Below are positions 1 through 10,912 of a stretch of DNA of 64,000 bases, piece by piece. The stretch is from Arachnopeziza araneosa (Eukaryota; Ascomycota; Leotiomycetes; Helotiales; Arachnopezizaceae). The stretch spans positions 1 to 64,000 of the forward strand of contig QYAI01000139.1 of assembly GCA_003988855.1 (NCBI GenBank), given 5' to 3'. The notes beneath the pieces were generated by a model that was given only the letters and a program-made list of their open reading frames with translations, did no database searches and was not told the DNA's origin. A program made the position numbers and the translations under genes. The first letter of the stretch is position 1, and each line of letters starts with the position of its first letter.

Positions 1-384
1 CCGGTAATCGATTATCATCAAGAGTTTTTCTCCACACCTCGAAAATCGACCGAAATTAAAGCTCAAGTAGCTAGGTTTCAAACACTTGAAGACGACGATT
101 CTTCTACGCAACGACTCTTATTTCGAAAGACTATTAAAAGATTTGAAGAAAAAGAAAGTGTTCTAGCAGATCATAGCTATCGAATACAGTCTTTAGAAGT
201 CCAATTAGAGAAGGCTAGACCAAGAAAACGAAAGAAGGTTAAGACTAGTTCAAATTCGAAGTTTGCGAACATTATTAAGATCAAGAACGCGCAATTAGCT
301 GTAGGAGAAGCTGGCCTTGAAAAGAAGGATGAAAAAGAGGCTAATAAATCTGATTCTACTTTAGATTGTATTTTAATTGAGTAG
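1..384 (+). pseudogene. C-terminal end of Fot1/pogo-type (Tc1/mariner superfamily) transposase, cut by window edge
   Basis: Frame 1 is open from the first base to a TAG at 382-384. The peptide begins with the 'FFSTPRKSTEIKAQ' segment, then a charged coiled-coil-like stretch with heptad-style Leu/Ile, then the basic 'RPRKRKKVK' patch and 'FANIIKIKNAQL'. This order (S/TP region, helix with paired Gln/Leu, basic RKRKKV patch, final short helix) is characteristic of the C-terminus of fungal pogo/Fot1 transposases, downstream of the DDE catalytic core. The catalytic domain would lie outside the window to the left, so I cannot tell whether the whole gene is intact. The AT-rich stretch after the stop (385-460) would be where a terminal inverted repeat sits, but the partner end is not visible. 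Confidence 0.75.
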
Positions 385-569
385 TTATTTAATTATATTT
401 TTTTAGTTAGGTGGGTTGTCGCTTATTTTGGTGTTCGGAATGGGGGTGCACGGACTTATCTCAAGTCGGAAGAAGCATTTAAACTATATGTTGAGACAAT
501 TTTCAAAAATCCAAATTGAATAATGATTATTCCTGATTCTGATTGCCAATACCCATGCCCGAGAACCCA

Positions 570-1583
570 ATCGCTTCTAATTCTACAGTCCGCATGCCAT
601 ACTTATTCCGTAGTGCTTGCTGCAGATCTTCGGTCTGAAGGATCAATACCAGGAGCTAGTAGTTCTAATGCTCGGACAGTCTGAATGTCTACGCAAGCCT
701 TAATATCGGGCCTCCCTAAGCATGTTCTATCCCATATCTTATAAATATGCTCTAAATATTTGTCAAATCTCTAAAAAGTGTAAGTTCTGATCTGCTCGGC
801 AAGTAGATTAATTACTTCGTCGAAATGTAAAGCAAGATGTCTCTGTATATTTCTAGGCTCAAGGCCACCCCAGAGCCCGGGGAAGTCCAACAGGCGTGTA
901 AACCCATCTCTAAATACCTTGTTCTTGAAAAGTTGTTTGATGGCTGTCCGTTTGCATGAGGAAGTTCTTGCAATCCATTTATTCGCTTCTATATCATTTT
1001 CGCATACTGCATAGTTTTGGAGCACTTCGCCATCAAGGCATTTTGTTTGATGATAAAACTTTTCTGTCGAAGATCTAAATAACTCGTGATCTTTATGTGC
1101 TAAAGTTTAGAACACAATGCTTGAATCGGATGTATATCTTACCCGTTACTAGGTATATCTCAATTGACCACTACTATTCACGAGGATCTAAAAAATCCTC
1201 TGCAGCTTTCGCCTCATGTCTACCTTTCAGACAATCTAGCTTGTATCCTCTCGGCATCTCAAGATACTGCCATTCTCCACCTCTAGTTGAACTCTCTAAA
1301 GCAGCTTCAGATATCCGGAAACTCGAAGCACTCTTTTTAAATTTGCCAAGGTTATAGTAACCTTGATGTAATCATCTGGGTCGTAGCGATGACATTCTAT
1401 CAATTCATATACTCTCTTTAGATATAAGATTCTTTCAGGATCGATCTGTCTCTGTTTAGCTCTCTTTTGTCCATTGAATTCCAATGATGATATCTCTGCT
1501 CTTGCGTATCCAACTAGACGTTTCGACTTGACAAAATCTGGAATAAGATCAAATCTATCGTCAGAAATGTGTGGGTGTCCCAT
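570..1583 (-). pseudogene. DUF3723-family gene relic 1
   Basis: Read on the minus strand, fragments occur in the order expected for fungal DUF3723 proteins. First comes 'RFDLIPDFVKSKRLVGYAR' with the following 'FNGQKRAKQRQIDP' (about 1450-1560). Then a His/Arg-rich motif 'LDCLKGRHEAKAAEDFL' at about 1185-1235, then 'LLDFPGLWGGLEPRNIQRH' at about 830-890. Last is 'YLEHIYKIWDRTCLGRPDI' leading into 'LLAPGIDPSDRR' at about 625-760. The frame is broken: two adjacent TAG codons at 1171-1176 replace the usual WW of the 'WW-V-LY' motif, a TAG lies at 771-773, and one frame change occurs near 1290. DUF3723 has no assigned function; the family is recurrent cargo of Starship elements. Family assignment is from remembered motifs; the breakage is seen directly. 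Confidence 0.7.
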
Positions 1584-1660
1584 AACAGTAGAGATAAATT
1601 AGTAGTAATAAGCCTCTTTTTCCAAACAAGTTCTCTAAATGAGTTTTATAAAGTATAAAT

Positions 1661-1802
1661 TAGTAGTAGAGATCTACTAGTTGTTACACTATCCTGGAAA
1701 TCTTGAAAGAATAAATCCGTAGTGGAGATCTACTAGTCGTAACAATATCCCGGAACTCTAGGAAGTTCAACTTGGTAGTAGGAATCTAGTAGTGAAAGTT
1801 CC
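1661..1802. repeat. Imperfect ~56-bp tandem repeat, two copies plus a partial third
   Basis: Unit A (1661-1715) and unit B (1717-1771) share the order GTAGwGGAGATCTACTAG, then a kTAACAmTATCCyGGAA-like core and a T/C-rich GAA tail. A degraded third copy begins at about 1772 with 'GGTAGTAGGAATCTAGTAG'. The units lie just upstream of the DUF3723 relic, in AT-rich decayed DNA. I see no coding meaning. Confidence 0.6.
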
Positions 1803-3206
1803 TAAGAAATATTATTAAGGTATAAATTAACAGGATAAGCTTAGTAGCCTTGCCGGAGAGATTTATTCGGTTTTCAAATGACCCTTTACGCTCAAATTCA
1901 GCGTTCCTGGATTTCGTGATTTCGTACCTGCATAAGCGAGGCTGAGGTTGATTAGGTAGACAGGATCCCAAGTTCCTCACGTGCCTTGCCTACCAAGTAT
2001 AACTGAACCTTTATATATATGAGCTATACAAAATACCAAGAAATAGTTCAATAATCTCAACAATGATTCTTACAACTATCTGCGCGACTAAATTTTACGT
2101 TGCTTGCGGGTTTCGAGAGCCTGCCAAATGGACTTCAGAGATGGTCTGTACCACTCTTTCAGCATGCCTCAATTCCTTCGAATTGCTGTAGGAGCAGAGA
2201 AGATTAAAGCAGCATTTTGTATAATCTGCGAGCATTGTAGGCTAGAAAAGTCTGCTACAGAAAACGAAAAAGAGATATTGTGGTTAGAGGATATTGTACA
2301 AAATAGCTCTTGTTCAATTATGATGAGGTGGATTGAAGAAGACAGCAGCTTTGTTAAGATTTATCCATTTGAAGAGGCCGAAAAATTGTTGAATAAGTCA
2401 AGGCCACCAAAAATTGCCTTCAAAATAGTCAGCCTCACTCTCAGCCTCAGTCTCGTTGATGTGTGATTTGCTTGATTAATACGTACTTCGTACTGCTCGC
2501 CTCCCCTGTACTGTGACTCCACCGACCTGGGTCGCTCATACTGGGTATTGCTCGTGCGGTTGCTTTGATTTGTTTGGAGCCTTATCGTGGTGAGATGATG
2601 AGAGCGGCTAACTTTCGTTGGTGATGTTCAAGTAGGGTTCTAGTGCCTCCAATGGTTGCCCAATCACCGATGTCTAGGTAGGACAATTCAAAAACTTGTG
2701 CCCAGCAGCCTTAGGAAGATGTTCTTTCTAGCCTTGGCTACAGTTAACTCCTAGAGCCTGAAGCTTTTAAATATACCATATACAATGCGACGATCGATAG
2801 CGTCAACGAAATAATCGACTGCATAATCAACTGTTGTTATTTTCTCGTTACAGACTGCTTTCGTGGGAGAGAAATGGCTAAAAAGAAGTGATATATTGAT
2901 ACTTATTTACAGACTTGCGAGGAAGAGACTTGAAATATATAAACCGTAGATTCTTCTCGAGACAAGGTGCGTCTCTTGACTCAGGCATAGACGTTACAAG
3001 ATCAAAGCACTCTCTTACGTTTGTCCGATGTATCAATTTTGAAAGAAGAACCCTAAGTTAATCACAAAGAAAAGATGCCGATTCTTATCAACCACTGCAA
3101 CTTATTTATCAATCACAGCTTCTCCAATTTGAAATTTTCCAACCTCAATCTTACGCCGCTTAAGTTTAATAGGGCCTTTATCTGTATCAGAGCTGACTCG
3201 CTCGTT
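1803..3206. other. Gene-poor AT-rich stretch
   Basis: Only short unsupported open frames occur here. The longest, at 2104-2466 on the plus strand (120 codons), matches nothing I recognise and lacks a convincing start context. A short CT-rich run (CAGCCTCACTCTCAGCCTCAGT) lies near 2430. I see no RNA gene. Confidence 0.5.
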
Positions 3207-6200
3207 CTAAGAACGAGCACTCGTGTCATTGCACAATTTTTGATAGTGATGTTTCACCGCGCCACTTGTTCGACCAGGGAAATGTTCGGCGATAGCATCC
3301 CAACTGAGACCGTAGCTCTTTAGTCCTTTAATTAAGTTATCATCTTCTAGAGTGTAACTTATTGACGGAGGTAATGACTTTTGACTTGGAATTTGGAATT
3401 TATTTTGAAACTTTCTCAAACAGTTTCACAGACTCCCTGTCGACCGACCAGGAAATTGCTGCGCAACTTCCAACCAACTTAAATGATTCTCGAGTCTTAA
3501 TTGCATGACAAGCTTTCCCTCGTCATCACTAAGTGGTTTAGGCATCACGCCAATGCTGTTACTTATTTGGTATAAGGTATCTGCTCTATGTTTCTCGTAA
3601 CGAAATCGCAATTCAGGTGCTGAGAAACCAGGAAATTCGCTTGCGATGAGCTCCTAATCAAGACATGGGGTTTTCGTAAGGCCTATCAAGTGCTTCATCT
3701 GATTTGAAGTCATATTGGTGTGGCTAGAATTATGTCTGTAATCTCGATGTCGATGCATTAATGCATCGACAGAAAATGGGAATTGCTCTGCGACTTTAGC
3801 TTAAGGAAGACGCATGATTTCCATTAGGTGCAAAAGGTGATACAGATATTCAGATGTCTATAGCTTCTGCGCACTGATAACTTCAGCTACTTCTTTGTCG
3901 CAAGCAGATGTAGCTTTTGTGGAACTGTTTGCTCTCTTTTTGCCTTCCAACTCTGCTAGTTGACCTTTTGTGTTTATATGTGCAGCTAAGAGTGCTTTCT
4001 CTGAAAAACAGTCGGAGGCAGGAATTTGTAGCGTTTCTTCGTTGGTGGCCTCCTTTGGTGAACCCGCAAGGAGCAGTGAATCAGAGCAATCCTCAAATCT
4101 GCACTCTTCATCGCCAACTTCTTTCGATAGATCAATAAGCAGATCTGGTTCTTTCATTGCTTCATTGGAATTTGAGAGAACGAGCATATTAGACACCTCT
4201 CCTATTGAATCCATTGGGGGCAGCACATCATCGAAAGGCCACGTTCCATCATTAGTCTCTCTGGAGATATAAAGCAAGTCCGACTCGCTAGCTGTTGTAT
4301 CATCATTTGAACGAAATGTCTCTCCTTCCGTACTGGCGAAAGTTTCGAAAGATGTCTCTCGATTGCCTATTTCATCAGTCCATGAATTCAAGAACAAGTC
4401 TGACAGGCTAACTGCGGCGTTGTCATCTAAAGGAAAGGAATTCTCTAAAGATGCTATTTCTATAGCTGTTAGATGAGACTCCAACGGTGACGCGGTAGCT
4501 TCGCAAACATATTCTGTATTGATGATCATATTTTCCGAGTCATTTGCTAGCAAATTTCCATCATCCGCCGTGATAATTTCGTCCACAAGATGGTCTTGGT
4601 TGAAGAGAGCAGCTGATGGCATATTTCGTAAATGTGGTAGAATATCCGATTCAGAACTCTTCTCCAAAGACTCTTGCTGATTAAGAGCATCCCTAAGTGG
4701 TATAGCTGGTTCAATTGACATATATGAGCAGTGTGAATCTTCGCCACGACGATTTTTTAGGTTAGATCTGCCACACCATCTGCTCGAGCTACAATGCGCT
4801 ATGATTGCCTTGACTGCTTGCAATATAGACCCCGCTCACTCACTCGTTGGGTACAAGGCTTTTTGTAGGTCAACCCTGAAGCATTTACCCTGTCTTCGCG
4901 CCGATAGATGCTTCGAATGAAAAGCGTCTGGATCTTGAAAATAATCTCTTCTTAAGTCGTCGTTAAGGTGCCTTCTTAGCTAACTTCTCCGGCGATTGAG
5001 AGACAATCTGATGTGTTCGAGAGCTAATTCCACAGTGACTTTGTTGCATTCGTATGCTAAAACGCCCTTTAAATCGGCTAGCTCTTCCTGTAGCTCAAGC
5101 CTGGCTCTGAGTAATTCATGGACTTTTTCGTCGGCTTCAACCGTGTCTGTTATCATCTCTTGAGGCAGTATTAGTACTTCTGAATCCATCTTCAAATTCA
5201 TGCATAGTTCCTTCGATTTCTTCACTCGTACTGCTTCTCCCCGGAAAATGTTACCGGTGTCGGCGGTATTTTTTTTCGACTGATAATATCCGCGAAAGAT
5301 AGCGTCTCCTTCGCCGTGATAGCCTATCAGTTGCTTCCTCCTAGAGGCATTGATACCTAAAATAATTAGGCGTGTGCCGTTGGTAGAAAAGTACTTACAG
5401 TCGAGAAGGTTTGCTATAGACCTGCGTATTGAATAGTAAGTTTACTGCTGTGGGAACCCTGCTTCTCGAAACATGCATTAGCCGTCGTTAGTCGGAGAAC
5501 TCTGAGTTAATAGGAGGTTAGGTGAAAGCCTTCGGGTTTTATTATTTATCGTTCTTCGAAATATTAGTATTGGAAGTATCTCTTTCTTGAAAGGAATATT
5601 TTTTTCGGCGGGCCTTGAGTTTTTCTGATTAAACAGGTCTTCAGGAGAGCTTAATTCCTTAAAGGCATTATCCATTAAAGCTAAGGACAAGAGCCATGTA
5701 ACGGGACAATGCGCAAACTCGGGCCGTTCGTAGTAGACTTCTTCTAAACTATTGGGAAATATTCAGTAAGTGTTCTATGAATTTCCTATTCAAACATACA
5801 AGAGATTCGGATCATGTCGTTCCTTCTTGCGGTTGTTATATTTGATAACTATTTTAAACCGACATCGATTACCTGGGTGTTTAGCAGGTTGCAAGAAAAC
5901 CGACACGTCCTGAATTCAATTAATAAAAGGACAAAATTAGATCGTTTCTTCACTAACCTGATAAGTTAGTGCTTCTTTACTTTCACGATAGCTTTCTGAG
6001 CGTACAATAGCTCTAGACCGCTCTCTATTTTTAGCGATAAGAGGGGTAATAGTTGTAAGGTTCACACGTTGTCTTTTATCATAGTAGACATGAGAGTCTT
6101 CTACTATAAGCTAATGAAGTGCAAAGGTAATATCTTCCTAACTGCAATATGACTTTTCACACTTCAAGTTGTGTAGGCCAACCTTCTTCTTTACCTTATT

Positions 6201-6454
6201 TCTAACATACTAGTATATGTAAGCAACTTAACAAATCTCGGAGCTAGTAAACTTACGTATCTGACCTGTTCAAGATCGACTTTTGGTATATGATATAAGT
6301 TGCACTTGTTGTAAATATTTCGAAACCTCTTTAGATCAAAGCAGATAGTCTCGACACCTGCTTTTTCAGCTAATCTACTTTGGCTATTCTCAGCACAAAA
6401 GAAAGCGAAGAGTTGAAAGGTTTCTAGGTCGGGGATAGCTTCTGGTAGGGACAT
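3207..6454 (-). pseudogene. DUF3435 tyrosine recombinase (Starship captain-like) relic with SANT/Myb-like repeat tail
   Basis: From about 5850 down to 3207 a single minus-strand frame can be followed through one 42-bp intron (5357-5398, GTAAGT...TTTTAG). Upstream is 'CPVTWLLSLALMDNAFK', then 'FREAGF', then the Arg motif 'TYYSIRRSIANLLD'. Across the intron come the His-region 'RRKQLIGYHGEGDAIF' and 'RGYYQS' with the presumed nucleophile Tyr. That R...H...Y order is the catalytic layout of DUF3435 recombinases. An N-terminal helical piece in another frame lies at 6191-6454. The frame then runs through an acidic linker (about 3860-4750) into four SANT/Myb-like modules (about 3840-3210), ending with 'SWDAIAEHFPGRTSGAVKHH'. 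It is broken by at least nine stops: 5763, 5478, 5442, 4980, 4836, 3858, about 3801, about 3657 and 3426. If this is a captain, its 5' end faces right and the element body lies to the left. Confidence 0.75.
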
Positions 6455-8323
6455 TTCATTTCGAAACCTAAGCTAAACCTATAAGTATTTGTACACATTT
6501 GTGAAGGTAAAAGACCTTTTCCAGAGCTCTATCTGAGCGATGTATTGTTTTCGGGATAGTTCTCGTAAACTAGCTAAAAACTTCGAATACTTATCTGACT
6601 TTGAAGCCTTAGCTCGAATCTGCCCGAGTTCAGCAAGAAAAGCGGACCTAGACATATTAGTCGTGTTGTGCAGAAAGAGCAGCTTTAGAGTAAACGATAT
6701 CTTTACGACAGCAGAAAGGAGCCGTGAGGTAGATGAAAGGTTCTAACGCGTTACGATAGATGACCGGCCAAGTTCGAAGGAGATTGAAGATAGGGAGAAA
6801 CGGAACGAAATGTAAGAAAAGTAAGAGATTTTTACTATAGGCGCTTTATAATTTCACCGCCTAGAGTAACACTAGGTCGTGGATATACTACAACCTGTAA
6901 ACTAAAATCGAGAGCATTGTGTGCGCAACCTGTTAGCACGCAAATAAACTTACGAAAGAAAATAAACAGATTAAGGAGTCATGTCTGTATTGAATACATT
7001 AAAACTAAACGCATATTCAGCAATTGACAGTTGCACTATCTTTCGAAAAAAGTATCGTAACGTAAGAAAGGAAAAAGGGTACGAAAAACGGAATAACACC
7101 AGAATAATTTTCAGGGATCGAACAAGCGAGAGAACCACGAACCTGAAAAAATGGCGGAAGTCCCGATCTCCCGTGGGCTTGCTTGATTTAATGAAATAAG
7201 CTCAGCATTGCCATCCTTCACACAAGTCTTTGATGGTCTAACGGTTATGATTTCCGCTTGTCATTCTCTAAAATGTCAATTGCGCGGGAGATCGTCAGTG
7301 ATTCTCTGCCTTAATCATTCAAGCGTTACTAATATTTATTTAGGGGGTTCGACTCCCCGTCAGAGAGATTCTCTTGAGTTCATGGCCTCCGGGGGTACCT
7401 TGGATTACCATTATTTTTTGGGTAGTCTTTCTTTTATCCAAAAGACACGTAGCAACGCCGCAGGAGATCGAGCTTCGCGCTGTTTTTAGGATTGTGTGTT
7501 GGACCTGACCTCGCTTGGAATCCGTCCGGATTTCCGATCGTTTTCCTTCATCACGGCCTTTTCAGTAGGTAATGTGGTTGTCAGTCGTTGAACATGCATT
7601 TATTTCAAGGCCATCATACAAAAGAGTTATTGATCTCTTCTATTTTTTGTATGAATTTCGTTCGCTGAACTGCTACTTTTGCACAATGCCCTTTTCCTGA
7701 TTTACAGAGTTATGGATACACGGCTGCACGTTACCTTGGGCGGTGACAATAGGCAAACGTACCTCAGTTCTCTTACCTCCTTTATATTCCGCTCCGTCGC
7801 TTCCCAAATCTATTTCCTCTCGCTCCTCATTTGCTGTTGCGCATTCCTCATCCACATTTGGGCCATTATTTCTGGGAACATTATTAATATGGCAAAGTCT
7901 GCCCTTCTTGCTAAACATGGGGAGATTCAAACCAAGGGTTCGAAGTCATTTGATTACCCTGACTTTTGGCTAGCCTACGAGAACCATCCTGGAACTAGTA
8001 TGCGACTAGTTATGGGAGAGGTATTTCACCTTCACAGATGGAGATGATAGCTCATAAGTAAGGCCTAGCTTTTAAATAGAAATTTCCGAATTAGAGCCTT
8101 TTCCTACACTAGAGAATTTTAAACTCTTCGCGTAGTTTTGCGCTACCAATAGCAACGGCCTCTTAGTCGAGAAAGCGGAACCGACACCGTCTTTTACATT
8201 ATGGTGAGATTTCGAGGAGTTTATAACAAGTGCAATGCAGATTTTATTCCAAAAATATCTTGATCTGGTCAAAAGCGTAAGGCCATGAGCCCTGAGGTCT
8301 TGTAGGAAAGCTCACATATACGG
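6455..8323. other. Decayed AT-rich DNA, no recognisable gene
   Basis: Several short open frames on both strands show no conserved motif. If the DUF3435 relic marks a Starship 5' edge, that edge should lie in the first few hundred bases of this stretch, but I could not identify a target-site duplication. The N-terminal part of the plus-strand DUF3723 relic would be expected in its right half, but I could not recover it. Confidence 0.4.
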
Positions 8324-8880
8324 GTAGCTCCCGGTATTGATCCTTCGGATCGAGGATTTGCACTGCACGCACTGCGAAATGAGCTTCTCTTCTCAAATAT
8401 TACCGACCTTAAGACGAGAACGGAAATTGAAAAGGTATTACTAGATATCGATGGCCTTATATTAAGCATTTAGATACTTTAAAGTAATCTTGGATATACA
8501 AAACTAGGAGCAGATGCGATTAAAACTATACTCTGAGACTAACGTCTTAAAGTAGTGCTGTATAACGCTTTATTTAAATACTAAAGAAACTAAGGAAAGT
8601 GTTTACTTAAATTTTCAAACAACAACGTACATAAGACTATAGAATATCTCAATGCTATAGTGTAGGATTTGTTACACAAACAGTTATGGATCTTAGCCTT
8701 TAGAGAACTCTTAAATTTAACAGAGCACACGCTAAGAAAAGAGCTTGATTGGACCTTAGGTTATAGCTTTTTTAAAGTACACTTAGAGTAAAAACTAGCT
8801 CAACTCGTTTAACAAATTAGGCTGAGGAAGTACGCTGTAAGCGCACAGTTAGCGAGCCATTTTAAGATATGTGTTCTTTG
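8324..8880 (+). pseudogene. DUF3723-family gene relic 2, opposite orientation
   Basis: The plus strand from 8324 reads 'VAPGIDPSDRGFALHALR' followed by 'LLFSNITDL', matching the 'LLAPGIDPSDRR' segment of relic 1 in the other orientation. After a TAG at about 8470 and a frame change comes 'GYTKLGADAIKTIL', and further on 'LHKQLWILAFRELLNLTEHTLRK', which resembles the 'QLWLFALRHFPEL' block in the C-terminal half of DUF3723 proteins. The frame has many stops and frame changes. It therefore extends further toward the C-terminus than relic 1. Family membership is recalled from motifs; the similarity between the two relics can be read directly. Confidence 0.55.
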
Positions 8881-10912
8881 TTAGTTTATTGTCTTTTGCT
8901 ATACTTCTCTTTTTAAAGTTAATAATTCTTCGCTCTAAAGGTAGAGCGCTTCGAGTTATCGACAAGGAAGGTCAATAAGGTATCCTTTCTAAAACAGTAT
9001 TTGACGAGGGATTGAAATACTTTTACTTGATTAATACTGCAGAACGTGGTAAGAGAAGGAAACAAAAGCAAAGTCGTATCGTCAATAATTTTGTTTGATC
9101 GAACTTTATCACTTCCTTCTGTGGACTATTTGAAGGCATTCTTGAATATCCAATGCACAATGGTTCTGATCGTGATGACGAAAGTAGGTCTGAGCAACCA
9201 TCACGGGACACGACGGTATATACAGCGGCACCGCATGCTTTTGGAAGTGTTAGTAATCTATCTATCAAGCCCTCCCGAAAGCTCAGAAATATGTAATTAC
9301 ATATCAAATGAATACGAGTCTTCTCTTCTCCAGTCAATAGAGTGTTTCTCAAGAAGACCTTAAGGGAATATGTTAACTCTATTAAGATTTACAGCGACAA
9401 ATCTCGATTTACGTGTCTCACAACCTGAGAACGACAAAGATAATTTTCAGAGGCTATATTTGTTTCAACAGATATCCAAAAGCCTTGAGTAATGTCTCTC
9501 GACCAAGTTCAGGCTTCTAACTTGATGGATGTCTCCACTAGATGCCATGCTCTAATATTAATCGGCGCAATGCGGAAGGAAGCAACGTAGAATTATCCAG
9601 CAATACAGGAGAAACTAAACGAAGTTGATTTCATCAGTTGCAAGATTCAGAGCCTCGTTTGTCCATCGTATTACAATTACAATTACAATTACAACTACAA
9701 CGGATAGAGGATTTTAGGATTTCACTTTGGATATTTAAGGAATTAGAAACCCATAAAAGCTACGATATTATATCCAGCCTAAACTGGTGGATTCTACTTC
9801 CCTTTTCCCTATAATTCAGAGAAAGAATAGAAGGGAATAGAAGTTCTCGATTAGCCTTTGAGCCTAGCTCGCCGGGTTTACTAATACCGACGGAGAGTCG
9901 AAAAGGGAAAATCGGGCTTAATACAAACCATCGAAATCTACAAGAAGTATCTTAGATAATACCGAAATCCTCAAGGACAAACCGTAGATATCTGTATGTC
10001 AAAACCCAGGAACTATTAAAAGCCGAAGTAGCACAACACGGATAGCTTTAGAATCTATGAGGCAATTGCTGTCCTGGCAATCAAACCCTGAAGAAATCAG
10101 GCAGCAAGCTCCTCAGGGGAAATTGTTCCATAGTTATTCCTTTCGAGAGATTCAAAGCCTTTCAGATTTGGCGGCAGGAATCCAAGGAGTTTCGAGTCTT
10201 CAGGGAGGTTCTCGAAAATCGTAGGGTAAGGTGTGAACTTCAAAATCTGTGTGGCAAAATCTAAATTTTGGCTAGATCTACTATCTTAATTTTAAGTTTT
10301 GTGACCTAAATCTTATTTTGTATAAGCAACATATACTTATGGGCCAAGTTCGAATATCTAGACGACTTCAAGTACGCAAACTCCTTAGTAATGAACTTGC
10401 ATTAGTGGGCCTTTTGCTCCGAAGTTGTTATTTGTAGTCAATATCTCTTCGACCGAATAGTTGCATGAACAGCTCCTCATAAATCTGGCGGTCTCCACAC
10501 CAACCCGAGGAGGGAGATAAAGATTTAGATATGCGGGATATTAGAAGAAGCTATAGAATTGTCGAACCCTCAAGTCTCTGTAGTTTTAAGGATTAAAATA
10601 AAGAGAATTTGGCTTTAGAAGTTCGAAATAATATAAGGCAAAAACACTTTGCATATGTAAAGGGTGAAACGAATCCCCGAGATCACCGAAATTCCAAGGA
10701 TCACGACGTCAGAGAGCCCTAATGTTTTATATGGGAATGCAAGAGTAGTGTAAGAGCAGATGGGAAGCTGCACTACACCAATTGTCAGATATTGCATTCC
10801 TGTCAAGGGTTCGATGTAAACTAAATGGAAAGTGTTTAACACCAGAAAGGCAACCAATAGTTGCAATTGAGATGGTCATGCAATAACCTCTCCAGAGCGT
10901 AGAGTTCAATCA
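8881..10912. other. Gene-poor AT-rich stretch
   Basis: A frame at about 10060-10230 on the plus strand gives 'FERFKAFQIWRQESKEF', which looks protein-like but is too short to assign. Overlapping open frames at 9023-9363 on both strands look like chance. The rest is AT-rich with no recognisable element. Confidence 0.4.
9671..9700. repeat. (ACAATT)n-type short tandem repeat
   Basis: Five hexanucleotide units read TTACAA, drifting to CTACAA at the right end. It lies in noncoding DNA. Confidence 0.8.

Noticed and set aside
2104..2466. 120-codon plus-strand open frame near the DUF3723 relic
   Set aside because: Could be a remnant of element cargo, but nothing in it is recognisable, so it is not called as a gene.
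7295..7372. tRNA-like 3' end (GGGGGTTCGACTCCCC followed by a sequence complementary to an upstream TCTCTG)
   Set aside because: The T-arm is convincing, but the span between the acceptor halves is too short for D and anticodon arms, and no D-loop consensus is present. At most a tRNA fragment.
9023..9363. Two overlapping ~105-codon frames on opposite strands
   Set aside because: They mirror each other in decayed AT-rich DNA and contain no motif.
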